From JAAYHV01 sp964400515 (GTDB lineage Bacteria; Bacillota; Clostridia; Peptostreptococcales; Anaerovoracaceae), in assembly GCA_964400515.1 (NCBI GenBank), contig CAYNTJ010000005.1:1-64000 (forward strand): a stretch of 64,000 nucleotides of DNA, written 5' to 3'. The translations under genes and the position numbers were made by a program. The notes under the pieces are model-generated. The model saw nothing but the letters and a program-made list of their open reading frames with translations, was not told the DNA's origin and made no database searches. Numbering within the stretch: position 1 is the first letter of the stretch; each line of letters starts with the position of its first letter. Of the stretch, positions 1 through 10,000 are shown in pieces.

Positions 1-27
1 TGTTCTCTCATAATGTTGCTTTGCCAT
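1..27 (-). CDS. tuf: Elongation factor Tu, N-terminal 9 codons (partial, continues off the left edge)
   Basis: Only the first nine codons are present, reading MAKQHYERT, a typical start for bacterial EF-Tu, which carries aminoacyl-tRNA to the ribosome as a GTP complex. A strong TTAGGAGGA ribosome binding site lies just upstream on the minus strand. It follows fusA after about 36 bases, the usual last position of the str operon (rpsL-rpsG-fusA-tuf), which supports the assignment despite the short fragment. Confidence 0.85.
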
Positions 28-63
28 TTTTTCCTCCTAAATAACATTTTTAATAATCAACAT

Positions 64-2127
64 TTATTTGTTAATTTTTTCCAATAAACTTTCTGGTAAT
101 TTTTCAAAGTGGTCGAACTGCATTACATATACTCCTCTACCCTGTGTTTTTGAACGCAGGTCCGTAGCATAGCCAAACATTTCTGAAAGAGGAACCATTC
201 CCCTTACAGCTGCTGCACCCATATTGATTTCAGTGCCTTCGATTCTACCTCTTCTTGAACTTATATCACCAATTACATCACCCATATATTCCTCCGGTGC
301 AGTTACCTCCACCTTGAATATAGGTTCTAATAAAGCAGGCTTTGCCTTTGCTCCGGCTTCTTTCATAGCCATTGATGCCGCAATTTTAAATGCCATTTCT
401 GATGAATCCACTTCATGATAAGAACCATCATAAAGCTCAACGCCTACATCAACCATTTGATATCCCGCTATAGGACCGGTTTGCATTGCTTCAACGATTC
501 CATCTTCAATCTTCGGAATATATTCCTTAGGAATAGCTCCTCCGACGATGGCATTTTTGAATTCAAAACCGGAACCTGCTTCTCTAGGATAAACTCTGAT
601 CTTAACATGTCCGTATTGACCACGACCACCTGACTGCTTAGCATATTTATGATCGATATCAACAGGCTGGGTAAGTGTCTCTTTGTAGGAAACCTGTGGC
701 TTACCTACATTTGCTTCCACCTTGTATTCACGTAAAAGCCTATCTACGATGATTTCAAGATGCAATTCTCCCATTCCGGCGATTATAGTTTGTCCCGTTT
801 CATCATTGGTATATGTCTTGAAAGTAGGGTCTTCTTCTGCAAGTTTTGCTAAAGCTATTCCCATTTTTTCTTGACCTGCTTTTGTTTTTGGTTCAATTGC
901 TATCTCTATTACAGGATCAGGGAACTGCATTGATTCTAAAATAACCGGTGCACTTTCATCGCAAAGAGTATCTCCTGTGGTAGTTTGTTTTAATCCTACC
1001 GCCGCAGCAATATCTCCGGAATAAACCATTTTAATTTCTTCCCTCTTATTTGCATGCATCTGTAATATTCTTCCGATTCTTTCCTTCTTATCCTTTGTTG
1101 AGTTGTATACATGTGAGCCCGCTTCAATGGTTCCGGAATAAACTCTAAAGAATGCCAGCTTTCCTACAAAAGGATCCGCCATAATCTTAAAAGCCAGGGC
1201 TGAAAACGGTTCATTGTCGCTTGCAGGCCTATCTATTTCCTCTTCAGTTTCCGGATTTACACCTTTTATAGCCGGAATATCAACGGGAGATGGCATATAG
1301 TCAACTACAGCATCCAGCATCATCTGAACACCCTTGTTTCTGTATGCAGAGCCGCATAAAACAGGAATCATATTGTTTGAAATGGTTTCACGTCTTATGA
1401 CTTCCTTTATCTCTTCAGAACTGATTTCTTCTCCTTCAAGGAATTTAATCATGATATCTTCATCTGCATCAGATACGGAGTTCATTAAAGCCTCTCTCCA
1501 TTCTAAAGCTAGCTCCATCATGTTATCAGGAATATCTATTGTGTCAAATTCCTTTCCTAAATCGTCCTTGTATACCTCTGCTTTCATCTCTACTAAATCG
1601 ATAATTCCAACAAAATCATCCTCAGCACCGATAGGTAGTTGTATAGGAACTGCATTTGCCTTTAGCCTATCTTTAACCATGTCAACTACTCTAAAGAAAT
1701 TCGCTCCCATGATATCCATCTTGTTAACAAATATCATCCTTGGAACACCATATTTCTCTGCCTGTCTCCATACAGTTTCTGACTGTGGTTCCACACCACC
1801 CTTGGCGCATAATACTGTAACAGCTCCATCTAATACACGTAAAGACCTTTCTACTTCAACGGTAAAATCAACGTGTCCCGGAGTATCGATAATATTAATT
1901 CTAGTGTCCTTCCATTGTGCTGTAGTAGCAGCAGAGGTTATTGTTATACCACGTTCTTGCTCCTGCTCCATCCAGTCCATCTGAGCTGCACCTTCATGAG
2001 TCTCTCCGATTTTATGTGTCCTACCTGTATAGAATAATATTCTTTCAGTAGTAGTTGTTTTACCGGCATCTATGTGTGCCATAATACCGATATTTCTTGT
2101 TTTCTGTAATGAAAAACTTCTAGGCAT
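64..2127 (-). CDS. fusA: Translation elongation factor G
   Basis: EF-G is the cytoplasmic GTPase that drives ribosomal translocation and, with RRF, ribosome recycling. The 687-residue protein has the normal length. The G1 loop AHIDAGKT is at about residues 17-24, G3 DTPGH near 81-85 and G4 NKMD near 135-138, and the C-terminal EF-G domains (SGGRGQYGHV, SSRRGRIEG) are intact. A GGGGG-type ribosome binding site precedes the ATG. It lies between rpsG and tuf in the str operon. A second, more divergent EF-G-like gene occurs at 55.0-56.9 kb; this one is the housekeeping copy by context and conservation. Confidence 0.98.
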   Translation of the reverse strand: MPRSFSLQKTRNIGIMAHIDAGKTTTTERILFYTGRTHKIGETHEGAAQMDWMEQEQERGITITSAATTAQWKDTRINIIDTPGHVDFTVEVERSLRVLDGAVTVLCAKGGVEPQSETVWRQAEKYGVPRMIFVNKMDIMGANFFRVVDMVKDRLKANAVPIQLPIGAEDDFVGIIDLVEMKAEVYKDDLGKEFDTIDIPDNMMELALEWREALMNSVSDADEDIMIKFLEGEEISSEEIKEVIRRETISNNMIPVLCGSAYRNKGVQMMLDAVVDYMPSPVDIPAIKGVNPETEEEIDRPASDNEPFSALAFKIMADPFVGKLAFFRVYSGTIEAGSHVYNSTKDKKERIGRILQMHANKREEIKMVYSGDIAAAVGLKQTTTGDTLCDESAPVILESMQFPDPVIEIAIEPKTKAGQEKMGIALAKLAEEDPTFKTYTNDETGQTIIAGMGELHLEIIVDRLLREYKVEANVGKPQVSYKETLTQPVDIDHKYAKQSGGRGQYGHVKIRVYPREAGSGFEFKNAIVGGAIPKEYIPKIEDGIVEAMQTGPIAGYQMVDVGVELYDGSYHEVDSSEMAFKIAASMAMKEAGAKAKPALLEPIFKVEVTAPEEYMGDVIGDISSRRGRIEGTEINMGAAAVRGMVPLSEMFGYATDLRSKTQGRGVYVMQFDHFEKLPESLLEKINK

Positions 2128-2184
2128 AATAATCCCCCTTTCTGCTTAATATTTTTTGAATGTTTCTTTTCAATTCTGACACCA

Positions 2185-2655
2185 TTACCATCTGAAATGT
2201 GCGAAAGCCTTGTTAGCTTCTGCCATTTTATGAGTGTCATCCTTCTTCTTAACAGATCCTCCTGCGTTGTTAGCAGCATCCATTATTTCCTTAGCCAATC
2301 TTTCAGACATGGTTCTTTCGCCTCTAGCTCTAGTATATTTTGTTAACCATCTTAAACCTAATGTTTGGCGTCTTTCTGGTCTTACTTCAATTGGTACTTG
2401 GTAGTTGGCACCACCAATTCTTCTGGCTTTTACTTCCAGTACTGGCATGATATTATTCATCGCCTTTTCAAATACTTCCAAAGGCTCCTCTCCGGTTGTT
2501 TCTTTTATCTTATCAAAAGCATCATAAACAATCTGCTGAGCTACACCCTTTTTACCATCAAGCATAATGCTGTTAATTAATTTAGCAACAACTACGCTTC
2601 CGTAAACCGGATCTGGAAGTACTTCTCTCTTTGGTACATTACCTTTTCTTGGCAC
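2185..2655 (-). CDS. rpsG: 30S ribosomal protein S7
   Basis: S7 nucleates assembly of the 30S head by binding the 3' major domain of 16S rRNA. The start chosen is a GTG giving VPRKGNVPKREV, with a GAGGAGG site just upstream. This yields 156 residues, the usual bacterial length; an in-frame extension of 13 residues further upstream covers the ribosome binding site and is not credible. The conserved block RRIGGANYQVPIEVRPERR and the C-terminus AFAHFRW are present. Unusually, about 197 bases of strongly structured sequence separate it from rpsL. Confidence 0.97.
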   Translation of the reverse strand: MPRKGNVPKREVLPDPVYGSVVVAKLINSIMLDGKKGVAQQIVYDAFDKIKETTGEEPLEVFEKAMNNIMPVLEVKARRIGGANYQVPIEVRPERRQTLGLRWLTKYTRARGERTMSERLAKEIMDAANNAGGSVKKKDDTHKMAEANKAFAHFRW

Positions 2656-2739
2656 TTCTCTTCCCTCCTCGCTAAGTGATTTAATCACCTGCACAATAAT
2701 TTATTAACTGCACATTACTCTTCACCCTTACGGATTACT

Positions 2740-2834
2740 CTACTGATACTTGCAATTTCTAGTTCAGTAGTCTCGAGCGGGGTACTCGACCTTAGATATA
2801 AGGCCGTGGCGCCTTAATATATTATATATTAAGG
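2740..2834 (-). promoter_or_regulatory. Cluster of four consecutive stem-loops in the rpsL-rpsG intercistronic region
   Basis: Seen in sequence (plus-strand positions): CTACTGA at 2740-2746 pairs with TCAGTAG at 2764-2770, with a further 3 bp inside; TCGAG 2773-2777 pairs with CTCGA 2785-2789; CCTTA 2790-2794 pairs with TAAGG 2799-2803; and CCTTAATATA 2812-2821 pairs perfectly with TATATTAAGG 2825-2834. A small GTGAT/ATCAC hairpin (2676-2688) lies right before the rpsG ribosome binding site. There is no U-tract, so this is not an ordinary terminator. A ribosomal-protein-binding leader controlling rpsG, as S7 does in E. coli at the same junction, is an inference. Confidence 0.5.
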
Positions 2835-2852
2835 GCTAATCCCGAAATTAAC

Positions 2853-3269
2853 TTATTTCTTTTTAGGTCTCTTTGCACCATATTTTGAACGTGCTTGAGA
2901 TCTTTCAGCAACACCTGCAGTATCCAAAGTTCCTCTGATGATATGATATCTAACACCGGGAAGGTCCTTTACTCTACCGCCTCTAATAAGAACAACACTG
3001 TGCTCTTGAAGATTGTGTCCAATGCCAGGAATATAAGCACTAACTTCAATACCGTTAGTAAGTCTTACTCTCGCTACTTTTCTTAGCGCTGAATTAGGCT
3101 TCTTAGGTGTAACAGTTTTAACAGCAGTACATACTCCTCTTTTTTGAGGTGAATTAATGTTTGTCTGCACTCTTTTTAAAGTGTTCATACCTTTTCCCAA
3201 AGCCGGTGAGTCAGATTTCTTAACTGAGCTAGTTCTTCCTTGGCGTACTAATTGATTAATAGTAGGCAT
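2853..3269 (-). CDS. rpsL: 30S ribosomal protein S12
   Basis: S12 sits at the 30S decoding centre and affects accuracy. The 138-residue protein contains the invariant TPKKPNSALRK block (K57 here corresponds to the residue altered in many streptomycin-resistant mutants) and GGRVKDLPGVRYH, both in wild-type form. It carries the 13-14 residue insertion after PALGKG that is usual in Gram-positive S12. GAAAGGAGA precedes the ATG. It is the first gene of the str operon, behind its own promoter in the 104-base gap after rpoC. No L7Ae-like gene lies between rpoC and rpsL, unlike in many Firmicutes. Confidence 0.98.
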   Translation of the reverse strand: MPTINQLVRQGRTSSVKKSDSPALGKGMNTLKRVQTNINSPQKRGVCTAVKTVTPKKPNSALRKVARVRLTNGIEVSAYIPGIGHNLQEHSVVLIRGGRVKDLPGVRYHIIRGTLDTAGVAERSQARSKYGAKRPKKK

Positions 3270-3327
3270 TTTTTTCTCCTTTCTTATAAAATTATTTTAT
3301 GCGAAAAATCGCGCAAAACCGAATAGA

Positions 3328-3357
3328 ATTATATCAATTAAACAAGCAATTTGTCAA
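3328..3357 (-). promoter_or_regulatory. Sigma-A-type promoter of the str operon
   Basis: On the minus strand TTGACA (3352-3357) and TATAAT (3328-3333) are separated by 18 bases in the gap between rpoC and rpsL. Both hexamers match consensus perfectly, so rpsL-rpsG-fusA-tuf can be transcribed independently of rpoBC. Confidence 0.8.
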
Positions 3358-3373
3358 TGTTTATTTGCTATAA

Positions 3374-6300
3374 TCAATCATTGATTAAATAAATATCCTT
3401 ATCAATATTTTGTTCGGAAACAAAATCCGTTTCCTGGCCATACATATCTTCTTCCAGGTCATCTTCCTCTGATTGATTCATCAATTTCTCGTTTTCACCA
3501 TAATCGATTTCAATCTCTCTGTATCTGTCCATGCCTGTTCCCGCCGGTATAAGCTTACCAATCATTACATTTTCTTTAAGTCCTGTAAGCTTATCATTTT
3601 TACCTTTTATAGCTGCATCGGTTAAAACCTTGGTGGTTTCTTGGAATGAAGCTGCGGATAAGAAGGAACTTGTAGCTAATGCCGCCTTAGTAATACCCAG
3701 AAGATTTCTTCTTGCAACGGCTTCCCCTTTGCCTTCTTCCTTAGCCTTGTTATTAGCCTCTTCTATATCATGCTTACTGTAAAGGCTTCCCGGCAGAAGC
3801 TCGGTATCTCCACCGTCTTCAATCTTATATTTTGAAAGCATCTGGCTTACAATTACTTCAATGTGCTTATCATTAATATCTACACCCTGTTGCTTATAAA
3901 CTCTTTGTACTTCCATTAGCAGATATTCATAAACACCGTTTACACCCTTTAATCTCATAATATCATGAGGATTTAATGGCCCCCTGGTAATTTGATCGCC
4001 TGCTTCAATGAAGTCGCCTTCTTTTACATTAAGTCTGGCACCATAAGGTATTGAATAAGCTCTCTCTTCTTCTTCTCCCCTTATAACTACCTTTGTTTTA
4101 TTATCCTCTTTGTGCTCTATAGAAATAACCACTCCGGAAGCTTCACAAATTTCAGCTAAGCCCTTTGGTTTCCTTGCTTCAAAAAGTTCTTCTACCCTTG
4201 GAAGACCTTGAGTAATATCGCTACCTGCAACTCCTCCTGTATGGAAAGTTCTCATTGTAAGCTGTGTACCCGGTTCTCCTATGGACTGGGCTGCTGTAAT
4301 ACCAATGGCTTCTCCCGGTAAAACATCTTCTCCGGTTGCCAGATTTCTTCCATAACATTTTGCACAAATACCGTTTTTACATTTACAAGTCATTACCGAT
4401 CTGATCACTACAGTTTCAACACCTGCATCCTCAACCGCTGATGCCAGTTCATCTGTAATCTCTTGATTTGCTTGAACTATAATTTCTCCGGTCTTAGGAT
4501 CAACTATATCGTTTAACGAATATCTTCCTGCAATACGCTGTTTAAGAGGTTCAATAACCTCTCTTCCATCAGCAAAGGCTCTTACCTCAATACCTTCATT
4601 GGAGCCGCAATCGTCTTCTGTTATTATTACACTGTGGGAAACATCCACAAGTCTTCTTGTTAAATAACCCGAGTCAGCTGTTCTAAGGGCAGTATCTGCT
4701 AATCCCTTACGAGCACCATTTGATGATATGAAGTATTCCAATATGGATAGGCCTTCTCTAAAGTTTGCAGTAATTGGAATTTCTACAGTGTGTCCCGTGG
4801 CATTTGCCATAAGTCCACGCATACCGCCTATCTGTCTTATCTGGTTTTTGCTTCCTCTGGCTCCGGAATTTGCCATTATGAATAAGTTATTCAATGTATC
4901 TAAGGATTCCATCAACTCATTGGCAACTTCATCTGTAGCCTTTGCCCATGTTTCGATAACCTTATTATATCTTTCTTTATCAGACATGAAGCCTCTTCTA
5001 AAAGCATTTTCGAACTTATCTACTTCTTTTTCCGCAGCTTCTACAATGGCTTTTTTGGATTCAGGTATTTCCATATCTGATACACTTATTGTAACAGCTG
5101 CAATGGTAGAATAATGATAACCCATACTCTTAACATAATCCAGCATAAGTACCGTTCCGGTATTACCGTGTTTTTTATAGCATTTATCAATTATCAAACC
5201 AAGCTTTTTCTTATCACAAAGGAAATCAACTTCCAGTGAATAAGGATCCGCATCTCTATCAACAAAACCCATATCTTGAGGTAATCCTTGATTGAATATA
5301 AATCTACCAACCGTTGATTCCACAAGCCTTCCTTTATCACCTTTATACGCATACATTCTTACTTTAACCTTAGCGTGTATACCCACAACATGATTTTGAT
5401 AAGCCATAAGCATTTCATCTATGTCTGCAAAAGTCTTTCCGTCACCCTTTTCAGCATCAGTATTTCTCTTCTCTGTACCTTCATGGGTCAAATAGTAGCT
5501 TCCCAAAACCATATCCTGAGTCGGAATAGTTATTGGAGAACCATCCTTAGGTGCCAATATATTGTTTACTGACAGCATCAAGAATCTGGCTTCTGCTTGT
5601 GCTTCAACTGATAGAGGTACATGAACAGCCATTTGGTCACCGTCAAAGTCCGCATTAAATGCAGTACAAACAAGAGGATGAAGCTTTATAGCTTTTCCTT
5701 CTACCAGTACCGGTTCAAAGGCCTGTATACCCAATCTATGTAGGGTCGGTGCACGGTTTAGCATAACGGGATGATCTTTTATAACATATTCCAGTACATC
5801 CCATACTTCAGGCTTATATTTTTCCACCATGCCTTTAGCACTTTTAATATTATGGGCAAAGCCTTGTCCTACCAGCTCCTTCATTATGAAGGGTTTAAAC
5901 AGCTCCAAAGCCATCTTCTTAGGAAGTCCGCATTGATAGAACTTAAGTTCAGGACCTACAACGATTACCGAACGTCCTGAATAGTCAACACGCTTACCAA
6001 GTAGGTTCTGACGGAAACGTCCCTGTTTACCTTTAAGCATGTCCGAAAGAGACTTTAAAGGCCTAGAACCGGGCCCCGTTACTGCACGTCCCCTTCTTCC
6101 GTTATCAATAAGGGAATCTACTGATTCCTGAAGCATCCTTTTTTCGTTTCTTACAATAATGTCAGGAGCACCAAGCTCAAGTAACTTCTTTAATCTGTTA
6201 TTTCTGTTAATTACTCTTCTGTAAAGGTCATTTAAATCAGAAGTGGCAAATCTTCCACCTTCCAATTGAACCATAGGCCTTAAATCCGGAGGAATTACAG

Positions 6301-7006
6301 GAACCACGTCCAGTATCATCCATTCCGGCTTATTTTCCGAAAGTCTCAAGGCTTCCACTACTTCTAATCTTCTTACAAGCTTGATCTTCTTTTGACCGCT
6401 TGCTTCCTTTAGCTCCTCATATAGTTCATGGGAAAGCTTTTCTATATCAATGTTTTCCAGAAGCTTTTTAACAGCCTCTGCTCCCATTCCAGCTTGGAAT
6501 CTCTTGCCATACTGCTCCCTTAAATCCCAATATTCATTTTCTTCCAAGATTTGCTTATATGAAAGAGAAGTGTCTCCCGGATCGGTAACAACATAGGAGG
6601 CAAAATACAGTACTCTTTCAAGGTACCTCGGTGTAATATCTAAAACCAAGCCCATTCTGGAAGGAATACCCTTAAAGTACCAAATATGAGAAACCGGAGC
6701 CGCTAAATCTATATGCCCCATCCTTTCTCTTCTAACCTTGGCTTTAGTGACTTCTACTCCACATCTATCACATACAATACCTTTGTATCTGATTCTTTTA
6801 TACTTACCGCAACTACATTCCCAGTCCTTCATAGGTCCGAAAATACGCTCACAGAAAAGTCCATCCTTTTCAGGCTTCAAGGTCCTGTAATTGATAGTCT
6901 CAGGCTTAGTAACTTCCCCCCTGGACCATTCCAATATTTTATCCTTTGAAGCTAAATTTATCTGTAAAGAATCAAATTTTAGCAATTCATAATTATTATT
7001 ACTCAT
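3374..7006 (-). CDS. rpoC: DNA-directed RNA polymerase subunit beta'
   Basis: Beta' forms one side of the RNA polymerase cleft and holds the catalytic magnesium. Seen: N-terminal zinc ribbon (CSCGKYKRIRY...CDRCG, about residues 60-80), the catalytic NADFDGDQMAVH motif near residue 450, the second zinc site CKCKNGICAKCYG near 890, and the trigger-loop region ending in TMRTFHTGG. At 1210 residues it has the usual Firmicutes length and lacks the large proteobacterial insertion. GGGAGG precedes the ATG, and it follows rpoB by 15 bases. The last roughly 40 residues form an acidic tail that is not part of the conserved core. Confidence 0.98.
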   Translation of the reverse strand: MSNNNYELLKFDSLQINLASKDKILEWSRGEVTKPETINYRTLKPEKDGLFCERIFGPMKDWECSCGKYKRIRYKGIVCDRCGVEVTKAKVRRERMGHIDLAAPVSHIWYFKGIPSRMGLVLDITPRYLERVLYFASYVVTDPGDTSLSYKQILEENEYWDLREQYGKRFQAGMGAEAVKKLLENIDIEKLSHELYEELKEASGQKKIKLVRRLEVVEALRLSENKPEWMILDVVPVIPPDLRPMVQLEGGRFATSDLNDLYRRVINRNNRLKKLLELGAPDIIVRNEKRMLQESVDSLIDNGRRGRAVTGPGSRPLKSLSDMLKGKQGRFRQNLLGKRVDYSGRSVIVVGPELKFYQCGLPKKMALELFKPFIMKELVGQGFAHNIKSAKGMVEKYKPEVWDVLEYVIKDHPVMLNRAPTLHRLGIQAFEPVLVEGKAIKLHPLVCTAFNADFDGDQMAVHVPLSVEAQAEARFLMLSVNNILAPKDGSPITIPTQDMVLGSYYLTHEGTEKRNTDAEKGDGKTFADIDEMLMAYQNHVVGIHAKVKVRMYAYKGDKGRLVESTVGRFIFNQGLPQDMGFVDRDADPYSLEVDFLCDKKKLGLIIDKCYKKHGNTGTVLMLDYVKSMGYHYSTIAAVTISVSDMEIPESKKAIVEAAEKEVDKFENAFRRGFMSDKERYNKVIETWAKATDEVANELMESLDTLNNLFIMANSGARGSKNQIRQIGGMRGLMANATGHTVEIPITANFREGLSILEYFISSNGARKGLADTALRTADSGYLTRRLVDVSHSVIITEDDCGSNEGIEVRAFADGREVIEPLKQRIAGRYSLNDIVDPKTGEIIVQANQEITDELASAVEDAGVETVVIRSVMTCKCKNGICAKCYGRNLATGEDVLPGEAIGITAAQSIGEPGTQLTMRTFHTGGVAGSDITQGLPRVEELFEARKPKGLAEICEASGVVISIEHKEDNKTKVVIRGEEEERAYSIPYGARLNVKEGDFIEAGDQITRGPLNPHDIMRLKGVNGVYEYLLMEVQRVYKQQGVDINDKHIEVIVSQMLSKYKIEDGGDTELLPGSLYSKHDIEEANNKAKEEGKGEAVARRNLLGITKAALATSSFLSAASFQETTKVLTDAAIKGKNDKLTGLKENVMIGKLIPAGTGMDRYREIEIDYGENEKLMNQSEEDDLEEDMYGQETDFVSEQNIDKDIYLIND

Positions 7007-7021
7007 GAAAACCTCCCATCA

Positions 7022-10000
7022 TTAGAGTGTATCATCAAACTTGTCATCAACGGCATCGATGTCTAAATCGATATTTTCAATATCTAAGTCAATATCTATT
7101 GGTTCTTCTTCTAATACTTTTTCGTCAGGTATATCCGGTTCAACAAAGTCAGTATCTTCCTCAAAGATTTCTTCGCTGTCTTCAACTAAATTCTCTTCAT
7201 GAGGGTCTTCAATAACAATGTCCTTTACATCTACTATTCTGTCCACATTTGTAACATCGTCATATTCTGAAGTTTCTTTTAATTTGATTTCTTCGTTGTC
7301 CTTTGACATTACCTTTACATCCAATGCCAAGGATTGAAGTTCCTTAATCAAAACTTTGAAGGATTCAGGTATGCCCGGTTCAGGAATGTTTTCACCCTTA
7401 ACTATCGCTTCATATGTTTTTACTCTACCTATTATGTCATCAGACTTTACAGTTAGTATTTCCTGTAAAGTGTGGGCCGCACCATAAGCTTCCAACGCCC
7501 ATACTTCCATTTCTCCGAAACGCTGTCCACCGAATTGGGCTTTACCACCCAGCGGTTGCTGCGTAACCAAAGAATAAGGTCCGGTACTTCTGGCATGTAT
7601 TTTATCATCTACCAAATGGTGAAGCTTAAGCATATACATATAACCCACTGTAATAGGGTTATCAAAATATTCTCCGGTTCTGCCGTCTCTTAAATTCAGT
7701 TTACCGGTTCTGGAATATCCGCAATCCTCCAAAAGATCCATAACATCTATTTCACTGGCACCATCAAATACAGGAGTCGATATATACCAACCCTTAGTTT
7801 TGGCAGCAAGGCCCAAATGAACTTCCAGCACCTGACCGACATTCATACGGGATGGTACGCCAAGAGGATTAAGCATTACTTGGATTGCCTCTCCGTCTTC
7901 TTTAAATGGCATATCTTCTTCAGGTAAAATTCTGGATATTACACCCTTATTACCATGACGTCCTGCCATTTTATCTCCAACATTAATCTTCCTTTTAGTG
8001 GCAATATATACTCTTACAAGTTTATTAACGCCCGGAGATAATTCATCACCGTTTTCTCTGCTAAACACTTTAACATCAACTACAATTCCGGTTTCTCCAT
8101 GAGGTACCTTCAAAGATGTATCTCTTACTTCCCTAGCCTTTTCTCCAAAAATTGCCCTTAACAATCTCTCTTCGGCAGTAAGATCAGTTTCACCCTTTGG
8201 TGTTACTTTACCTACTAAAATATCACCGGAATCGACCTCTGCACCGATTCTGATTATACCTTCACCGTCTAAGTCCCTAAGTACATCTTCTCCCACATTA
8301 GGAATATCTCTTGTTATTTCTTCAGGTCCTAATTTAGTGTCTCTGGCTTCCGATTCATATTTTTCAATATGTAATGATGTTAGTACATCTTCCTTTAGAA
8401 GTCTTTCATTTAGGATTATTGCATCCTCATAGTTATAGCCTTCCCATGTCATGAACCCAACAAGAAGATTTTTACCCAATGATATTTCTCCCAAACTAGT
8501 TGACGGTCCATCGGCTATAACCTCGCCTTTTTCAACATGTTCTCCATAGCTTACAATAGGCCTTTGATTAATACAAGTTCCTTGGTTGGATCTCTTGAAT
8601 TTCAAAATTCTATATTTATCTATTTCATTATTATCATCTCTTCTGATTCTAATAGTTTCCGCATCAACATATTCTATTGTACCTGCATTTTCAGCCAAAA
8701 CAACAACACCGGAATCACATGCTGCCTTATACTCGATTCCTGTTCCGACATAAGGCGCTTCCGTTATCAATAGAGGAACTGCCTGCCTCTGCATGTTAGA
8801 ACCCATAAGCGCTCTGTTGGCATCATCGTTTTCCAAAAACGGTATCATCGCAGTAGCTACAGACACTACCTGTTTTGGAGATACGTCCATATAGTCTACA
8901 GCTTCTCTAGGCATCAGTGTAATTTCTCCGCCAATACCTCTAACACCAACTTTTTGGTTTAAGAAGTGACCTTCACTATCTAAAGGCTCATTTGCCTGGG
9001 CTACTACCATTAGCTCTTCGTCATCTGCAGAAAGATAATGAACATCTTCTGTTACTATGCCCTTTTCCTTATCAACCTTTCTGTATGGAGTTTCAATAAA
9101 ACCATATCTATTAATAATTCCATAGGTTGTAAGGGATCCGATAAGCCCTATATTAGGACCTTCCGGAGTTTCTATCGGACACATTCTTCCATAGTGAGAA
9201 TAGTGTACATCTCTAACTTCAAAACCGGCTCTCTCTCTGGAAAGACCCCCCGGTCCCAATGCTGATAATCTTCTTTTATGTGTGAGCTCTGCAAGAGGAT
9301 TATTTTGATCCATAAATTGGGAAAGCTGAGAGCTTCCAAAGAATTCCTTTACCGCAGCAGTAACAGGTCTTATATTAATCAGTTGTTGAGGTGTTGTGCC
9401 TTCGCTGTCTTGGACAGTCATTCTTTCTTTAACAACTCTTTCCATTCTGGCTAAGCCTATTCTGAATTGGTTCTGCAACAGCTCACCAACAGTTCTCAAT
9501 CTTCTGTTACCCAAATGATCGATATCATCAACCTTGCCCAAACCATAATTTAAGTTAAGCAAATAACTCACAGAAGCTATTATATCTTCTATAATTATAT
9601 GTTTTGGTGATAATTCATCTTTTCTGGCCACGAAGCCATCCTTTATGTCCTGTTCATTTTCAGCATTATCCAATATTTCCTTTAATACAGGATAGAACAC
9701 TTTTTCTGAAAGCTTAAATGGATTAACATCAAAATCAACATACTTTTTCACATCTACAAAATTGCTTCCGATAATCTTTGTGGTTTCAGATTCATCGATT
9801 TTGCTATATACAAGTACATCCTTTACTCCCGCATCTTCTATTTTCATGGCGAGAGGCCTATCTATTCTGCAACCTTTTTCTGTCAATACTTCCCCGGTGT
9901 TAGGATCGATTACATCCTCTGCGGCAACGGCATCAACCAGTCTTTCATAAAGACCTAATTTTTTATTATACTTATATCTTCCAACCTTTGCCAAGTCATA

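Noticed and set aside
1334..1984. A 216-codon open frame on the plus strand inside fusA, and many similar antisense frames throughout the window
   Set aside because: They lie fully within strongly conserved genes on the other strand, lack ribosome binding sites and have low-complexity Ser/Leu/Ile-rich translations typical of shadow frames.
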